In this document: positions 47,147 to 51,610 of the stretch, in pieces
Numbering within the stretch: the first letter of the stretch is position 1
Layout: every line of letters begins with the position of its first letter
NCBI GenBank assembly: GCA_947581645.1
Contig: CANPVF010000134.1
Span: 1 to 51,610, forward strand
Reading direction: 5' to 3'
Origin: Candidatus Caribbeanibacter nitroreducens
GTDB lineage: Bacteria; Gemmatimonadota; Gemmatimonadetes; Palauibacterales; Palauibacteraceae
Length of the DNA stretch: 51,610 nt
Program-made: the position numbers and the translations under genes
Notes under the pieces: generated by a model
What the model was told of the DNA's origin: nothing
The model's input: the letters and a program-made list of their open reading frames with translations, nothing else
Database searches by the model: none

Positions 47147-50100
47147 ATGCCCGACGCCTCCGACACCGAGAAGCGCGACGCCCCCGGTCCCGGGGAGGAG
47201 GGCGCCGCTCCGGAGGGTGACGGCGCGGGAGGCGGCGGGCCGCGGTGGGGCCGGCGGATCGGCCTGGGGCTGGGCGCTCTCGCCCTCCTGCTCGCCGTCG
47301 CCGTGGCGGGCGGCGTGGCCTGGGGGACGCGGACCGACGCGGGGCGGGAGGCGGTCACCTCCTGGGTGGAGAGCGCCGTCGAGGGGGCGGTCCGGGGTCG
47401 GGTCGAGATCGGCGAGGTCACCGGCGGCAACCTCCTGACCCGGGCCGAGATCAGCAGCTTCTCCATCCGTGAGCCGGACGGCGAGCCCTTCGTCGTCCTG
47501 GAGGACGTCCGGGCCGAGTACGACCCGCTGGCCTTCCTGCGGGGCCGCTACGTCTTCCGTGGGGTGCGGCTGGGCCGGGCACGGCTGGTCCTCAGCCAGG
47601 ACGAGGACGGCGACTGGAACTTCGACCGGCTGTTCGCCGACGAGGACACGGCGGCCGTCGACACCGCCGGCGACGAGGGCGGCACACACCTGAGCCTGCA
47701 CGACGTCCGGGTCGACGACGGCCGGGTGGAGGTCCGTACCGACTTCGAGGCGGTGAAGCCGGACTCGGAGGAAGTGTGGCGCCTGGAGCGCACGCCGGAG
47801 GGGCGGGTGGTGCGGACCATCGAGATCGATTCCCTCTCCGGACGCTTCCCGCGGCTGCGCATCGCCGACCCCACCGAGCCGATGCTCCTGGACCTGGAGG
47901 CGATCTCCGGCCGGGCCCTGGCGGTCCGGCAGGCGCTCCCGGTACGGGAGGCCGACGTGCGGGCCGTCTTCCGGGACACGATCCGCGTGGAGATCGGGGG
48001 GATGCGGGTCGGGCGCACCTCGCTGGCCGGCCGGGGGTGGGTGTCGGCGGAGGATCCGCCCCAGTATCGCTTCGACCTGCGGGCGGAGCCCTTCTCGTTC
48101 GAGGACCTGCAGTGGATCCCGGTGCCGACGCCCGCCACCGGCGGCGGCCCGGCGGACCTGACGGTCCGGTCCGTGGGGGAGGACCTGGCCGTCGACGTCC
48201 GGAACGGCGACATCACGATCGCCGACAGCCGCGTGCGCGGGGCGCTCACCGTGGTGACGGCCGAGACGCCCCGCCTGGACACGCTGGACGTGGAGCTGGC
48301 GCCGCTCCGACTCTCCCGGGTCGACCGCATCCTGGACCGACCCACCGCCGTGGACGGCTACGTGGAGGGCCCGGTGCGGGGCGGCGGCCCCATCAGCGAC
48401 CTCCGCCTCTCCGGCGACCTCGCGGTGCGGGACACCGCCGGCGGCGGGCCCCCGTCCGCGCTGCAGCTGGACGGGGGGGTGAGCCTGGTGGAGCCGAACC
48501 CGGTCCACGACCTGCGCCTGCAGCTCGAGGAGTTCGAGCCGAAGTGGGCCGCCATCGTCACCATCCGGCCGGAGATCGGCGGGCGGGCCAGCGGAAGCCT
48601 CCTCCTGGACGGCTCCCCGGCGGACTCCATGTCCTTCGAGGCCGACCTGACGCACCGGGCCCCCACGGACTCCGTCTCCCGGCTCCGTGCCCGCGGGCTG
48701 GTGGCCGACTACGGGGATCGGGCGCTGCGCCTGGACCTCGAGGTCTCCCCGCTGTCCCTGGACGCCGCCGACGCCTACCTGCCGCGGGTGGGGCTCCGGG
48801 GCGCGGTGCGCGGCAGCCTCCGGACCTCCGGCGACCTCTCGCGGCTCAGGACCACCGCCGAGCTCTCCTCCGCCCGGGGGGACGTGGCCGTGGACGGCAC
48901 CTTCGGCCTGACGACCGAGCCGGTCACCTACGACGCGCGGGTCGAGGCCCGGCGCATCCAGCTGCGGGACTGGCTCGACCGGGCACCGTACACCCGGCTC
49001 GGGTTCCGGGGACGGGTGCAGGGGGTGGGGACCGAGCCCGGCGACCTGGAGGCCGAGTTCGACCTGGACGTCCTGCCCTCCCTGGTGGAGGGGGCGGTGG
49101 TGGACACGAGCCACCTGCGCTTCAGCATCGACGAGGGCCTGGCCACCGTGGACTCCTTCGACATCCGCTCCGACGTGGGGCGGATACGGGGGCGCGGCGC
49201 CTTCGGGCTGGAGGCCGGGCGGAGCGGCTCGCTGGTCCTCACGGCCAGCGTGCCCGAGCTGTCGTCCTGGAACCGGTGGCTCGTGCCCGGACGGAACCCG
49301 GTGGAGGAGGACACCTCGGTGGCCGACCTGTTCGAGGGATTCCCGGACTCCCGTGCGGCCACCGGGCCCGGCGTGGAGGCCGACGACGAAGCGCGGGCGG
49401 ACACCCTGGCCGGGCGGCTCGACGGGCGGGGCGTGGTCTACGGCAACGTCGAGGACTTCGCGGCGGGCGGCATGGTCCGGGCCGACTCGGTCTCCTACGG
49501 CGGGTCGGGGGCGGACTCCCTGGCCGTGACGATGGACCTCTACCAGCCGGAGGGGCTGGACTCCCTGGTGGCCCGGGGGGACGCGTGGGGGATCGAGGCC
49601 GGCGACGTCCGCCTGGACTCGCTCGGCGCGGGATGGACCCGCCGTGGGCCCGGGGACAACACCTACCGGGTCTACGCGGGCCGGGACACCACGCTCCAGG
49701 TGGAGAGCAGCGGGAGCATCGGATGGGAGGAGCACCGGAAGGCGCTCCGGGCCGACCGCCTGCGGCTGAAGCTCGGTCCCCAGGAGCTCTCCCTGGAGCG
49801 ACCCACGGTCGTGGCGTGGGGAGAGGAGGGGCTGGAGGTGGACACCCTCCGGCTGGCCGGAGGGCGGGGGGCGCGGCTGACCGCGGACGGGGAGCTCCAC
49901 GCCGAGGGGAGCGTGCGCTTCGACCTCCAGATGCGGGACATCGAGACTGATCTGGCGCACCTGCTCTTCCCCGACGAGACCCCCTACGGCGGATCCGTGG
50001 ACGGGGGGCTGCAGGTCCGCGGCACGGGGGAGGAGCCGGAGATGTCGGGGTTCCTCACCGTGAGCCAGCCCCGGTACGCCGGTGTCGACTTCGACTCGCT

Positions 50101-51610
50101 CACGCTGAACGCCGACTACCGGCGCGGGACCGTGACCTTCAACTCGGAGATCCGCGGGCGGCCGGCGGAGCCGGTGCTCACGGCGGACGGCACCGTGCAG
50201 GCGAACCTCAGCCTGCAGGCCGTGGAGGACCGTATTCCGGAGGAGCCCGTGGCCGTCCGCGTCAGGGCCGAGGATCTGCCCCTCCGGGTGGTGGGGCTGG
50301 TGACCGAGAGCCTGGAGGACATCCAGGGGGTGGCCCGGGGGCAGGTGCAGGTCACGGGGTCGCCCGGGTCTTTCCGATACCGGGGGCGCCTGGAGGCCGT
50401 CGACCTCTCCACCCTCGTGCCCTCGGTGGGCGTGCGCTACGGCACCGATCGGGGCGTGGTCCGCTTCGAGGGGGCGCAGGCCGCCCTGGACTCGCTCATC
50501 CTGAGCTCGTCCGGGGGCGGCAGCCTGACGACGACCGGCACCATCGGGCTCGCCACTCTGTCGAACCCCGCCCTGGACCTGACGGTGGCCGCGCGGAAGC
50601 TGCGGGCCATCGAGCGGCGGGAGATGAGCCTGCTCGTCGACGGCACCGGGCAGCTCACGGGCACCTACGAGGAGCCGTCCCTCGAGGGCGACGCCCGGGT
50701 CTCGAACGGCGAGGTCCAGGTCACCCGCTTCACCCGGCAGGGCGAGGTGGTGGACCTCACGGACCCGGACGCGTACTCGCTGATCGACACCACCTTCGTG
50801 GGCGAGCAGCAGCTCCTGCGGGAGATGCAGAACCCCTTCCTGCAGAATCTGCGGGTGGAGGCGCAGCTCCGCGTCGGGCCGGGCCTGTGGATTCGCTCGG
50901 AGGAGCTGGACGTCGAGGTGGCCGGCGAGCTCCGGGTCCGGATGCAGCCGGACCAGGAGCTGCTCCAGCTCTTCGGACCCCTGCGGCTGGTGCGGGGCCA
51001 GTACCGGGTCTCGCCCCAGGGGACGTTTCTCCAGGGGACCTTCACCCGTCAGCTTCAGATCACCGACGGGACGATCGAGTTCGTCGGCACCCCCGGCGTG
51101 AACCCGAACCTGAACGTCACGGCCGTCTACCGGGCCCGGGGCCCCAACGGAGCCCCCATCACGATCACGGCCAACGTGGGGGGGACGCTGATCAACAAGA
51201 CCCTCACGCTGAGCAGCGACGCGCAGATCAGCCAGTCGGACCAGATCTGCTACCTGCTGTTCAGCGCCCCGTGTGTGAGCGTGGCCGGCGGGGCGGGGCA
51301 GGGCCTGGCGGGCGGCGGGCTGACCCAGACCCTGCAGGAGCAGCTGCTGGGCAGCGTGGGATCGCAGATCACCTCGCTCCTGGTCGCCGACACCTGGCTC
51401 GACTACGCCACCGTCCAGACCGGCGGGCTGTACGGGAACGGCGGCGGGGCCGGGCAGACGGACTTCCTCTCGTCCTCGTTCCTGTCGCAGACGGAGGTGC
51501 AGGCCGGCAAGTACCTGGGCCGGAACCTCTTCGTCTCCATCACGCAGCCGCTGGGGAGCCGCCTCCCCGGGGCGGCCCTGGAGTGGCAGTTCCGGCAGGA
51601 CTGGACGCTG
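47147..51610 (+). CDS. TamB-like (DUF490) translocation/assembly protein, C-terminus beyond window
   Basis: An open frame runs from the ATG at 47147 to the window edge (1488 codons, no stop). An N-terminal cytoplasmic segment and one membrane helix (about residues 36-60, RIGLGLGALALLLAVAVAGG) anchor it in the inner membrane. The rest is a long beta-rich span of repeats (LDTLDVELAPLRLSRVDRIL and similar), as in AsmA/TamB lipid-transport or assembly proteins. The C-terminal portion (about 1150 on; RSEELDVEVAGELRVRMQ, GTPGVNPNLNVTAVYRA, CYLLFSAPCV) matches the TamB C-terminal domain. It pairs with the preceding Omp85 gene as a TamA/TamB system bridging both membranes. Confidence 0.93.
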   Translation, partial: MPDASDTEKRDAPGPGEEGAAPEGDGAGGGGPRWGRRIGLGLGALALLLAVAVAGGVAWGTRTDAGREAVTSWVESAVEGAVRGRVEIGEVTGGNLLTRAEISSFSIREPDGEPFVVLEDVRAEYDPLAFLRGRYVFRGVRLGRARLVLSQDEDGDWNFDRLFADEDTAAVDTAGDEGGTHLSLHDVRVDDGRVEVRTDFEAVKPDSEEVWRLERTPEGRVVRTIEIDSLSGRFPRLRIADPTEPMLLDLEAISGRALAVRQALPVREADVRAVFRDTIRVEIGGMRVGRTSLAGRGWVSAEDPPQYRFDLRAEPFSFEDLQWIPVPTPATGGGPADLTVRSVGEDLAVDVRNGDITIADSRVRGALTVVTAETPRLDTLDVELAPLRLSRVDRILDRPTAVDGYVEGPVRGGGPISDLRLSGDLAVRDTAGGGPPSALQLDGGVSLVEPNPVHDLRLQLEEFEPKWAAIVTIRPEIGGRASGSLLLDGSPADSMSFEADLTHRAPTDSVSRLRARGLVADYGDRALRLDLEVSPLSLDAADAYLPRVGLRGAVRGSLRTSGDLSRLRTTAELSSARGDVAVDGTFGLTTEPVTYDARVEARRIQLRDWLDRAPYTRLGFRGRVQGVGTEPGDLEAEFDLDVLPSLVEGAVVDTSHLRFSIDEGLATVDSFDIRSDVGRIRGRGAFGLEAGRSGSLVLTASVPELSSWNRWLVPGRNPVEEDTSVADLFEGFPDSRAATGPGVEADDEARADTLAGRLDGRGVVYGNVEDFAAGGMVRADSVSYGGSGADSLAVTMDLYQPEGLDSLVARGDAWGIEAGDVRLDSLGAGWTRRGPGDNTYRVYAGRDTTLQVESSGSIGWEEHRKALRADRLRLKLGPQELSLERPTVVAWGEEGLEVDTLRLAGGRGARLTADGELHAEGSVRFDLQMRDIETDLAHLLFPDETPYGGSVDGGLQVRGTGEEPEMSGFLTVSQPRYAGVDFDSLTLNADYRRGTVTFNSEIRGRPAEPVLTADGTVQANLSLQAVEDRIPEEPVAVRVRAEDLPLRVVGLVTESLEDIQGVARGQVQVTGSPGSFRYRGRLEAVDLSTLVPSVGVRYGTDRGVVRFEGAQAALDSLILSSSGGGSLTTTGTIGLATLSNPALDLTVAARKLRAIERREMSLLVDGTGQLTGTYEEPSLEGDARVSNGEVQVTRFTRQGEVVDLTDPDAYSLIDTTFVGEQQLLREMQNPFLQNLRVEAQLRVGPGLWIRSEELDVEVAGELRVRMQPDQELLQLFGPLRLVRGQYRVSPQGTFLQGTFTRQLQITDGTIEFVGTPGVNPNLNVTAVYRARGPNGAPITITANVGGTLINKTLTLSSDAQISQSDQICYLLFSAPCVSVAGGAGQGLAGGGLTQTLQEQLLGSVGSQITSLLVADTWLDYATVQTGGLYGNGGGAGQTDFLSSSFLSQTEVQAGKYLGRNLFVSITQPLGSRLPGAALEWQFRQDWTL

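Noticed and set aside
45464-49960. A 1498-codon open frame on the minus strand
   Set aside because: It is an antisense shadow of the Omp85 and TamB genes, with low-complexity composition and no start signal. The plus-strand frame has a membrane helix and family motifs.

Overview
The window looks like one contiguous piece of a high-GC, Gram-negative (diderm) bacterial chromosome. Dense gene packing, many 4-base ATGA/GTGA overlaps, frequent GTG and TTG starts, acidic proteins, many lipoprotein and outer-membrane signals, and an Omp85/TamB pair all fit. The mix (small secreted beta-barrel proteins, ruvCAB-queA-tgt-yajC, fur-katG, thiSG next to rsmB, PASTA and YbbR genes) is most like Gemmatimonadota. 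That placement is an inference from style and gene order, not from a marker phylogeny. I see no insertion sequence, prophage, CRISPR array or tRNA.

Layout. 1-9026 is almost all minus strand: a truncated alpha/beta hydrolase, a membrane-anchored OB-like protein, catalase-peroxidase KatG with its Fur/PerR-type regulator and a good promoter/operator, a cystathionine gamma-synthase-family enzyme, an outer-membrane protein and a large lipoprotein zinc metallopeptidase. 9135-28029 is plus strand: an outer-membrane protein, the RNase P RNA gene (about 9909-10340), a coupled M16 peptidase pair, a Nudix hydrolase, a lipoprotein, an ECF sigma factor with a zinc-finger anti-sigma protein, DNA polymerase III delta, a SPOR protein, MutS, a TonB-C-like lipoprotein, cystathionine beta-synthase, FabI, Ddl, a rhomboid protease and an EF-G paralog. 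28130-29816 is a short minus-strand island: a small multi-pass membrane protein and a membrane-tethered LytTR regulator, bounded by a decayed acyltransferase-like fragment.

30228-51610 is a long plus-strand run of housekeeping genes: YebC, RuvC, RuvA, RuvB, QueA, Tgt, YajC, peptide deformylase, Fmt, ThiE, ThiS, ThiG, RsmB, a PASTA protein, a YbbR protein, TsaD, a metallophosphoesterase, an Omp85/TamA-like protein and a TamB-like protein that runs off the end. 

How they fit together: fur-katG is an autoregulated peroxide-defence unit. The two PLP enzymes (4131-5450 and 21600-23006) could provide transsulfuration. The sigma/anti-sigma pair has candidate ECF promoters on both genes. The Ruv genes form a Holliday-junction unit, QueA/Tgt act on queuosine tRNA modification, Def/Fmt on initiator Met-tRNA formylation and deformylation, and the Omp85/TamB pair on outer-membrane assembly. 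No obviously new multi-gene defence or biosynthetic system is present. The best leads are the membrane LytTR island, the EF-G paralog with a broken G4 motif, the duplicated ECF-like promoters and the acyltransferase relic.
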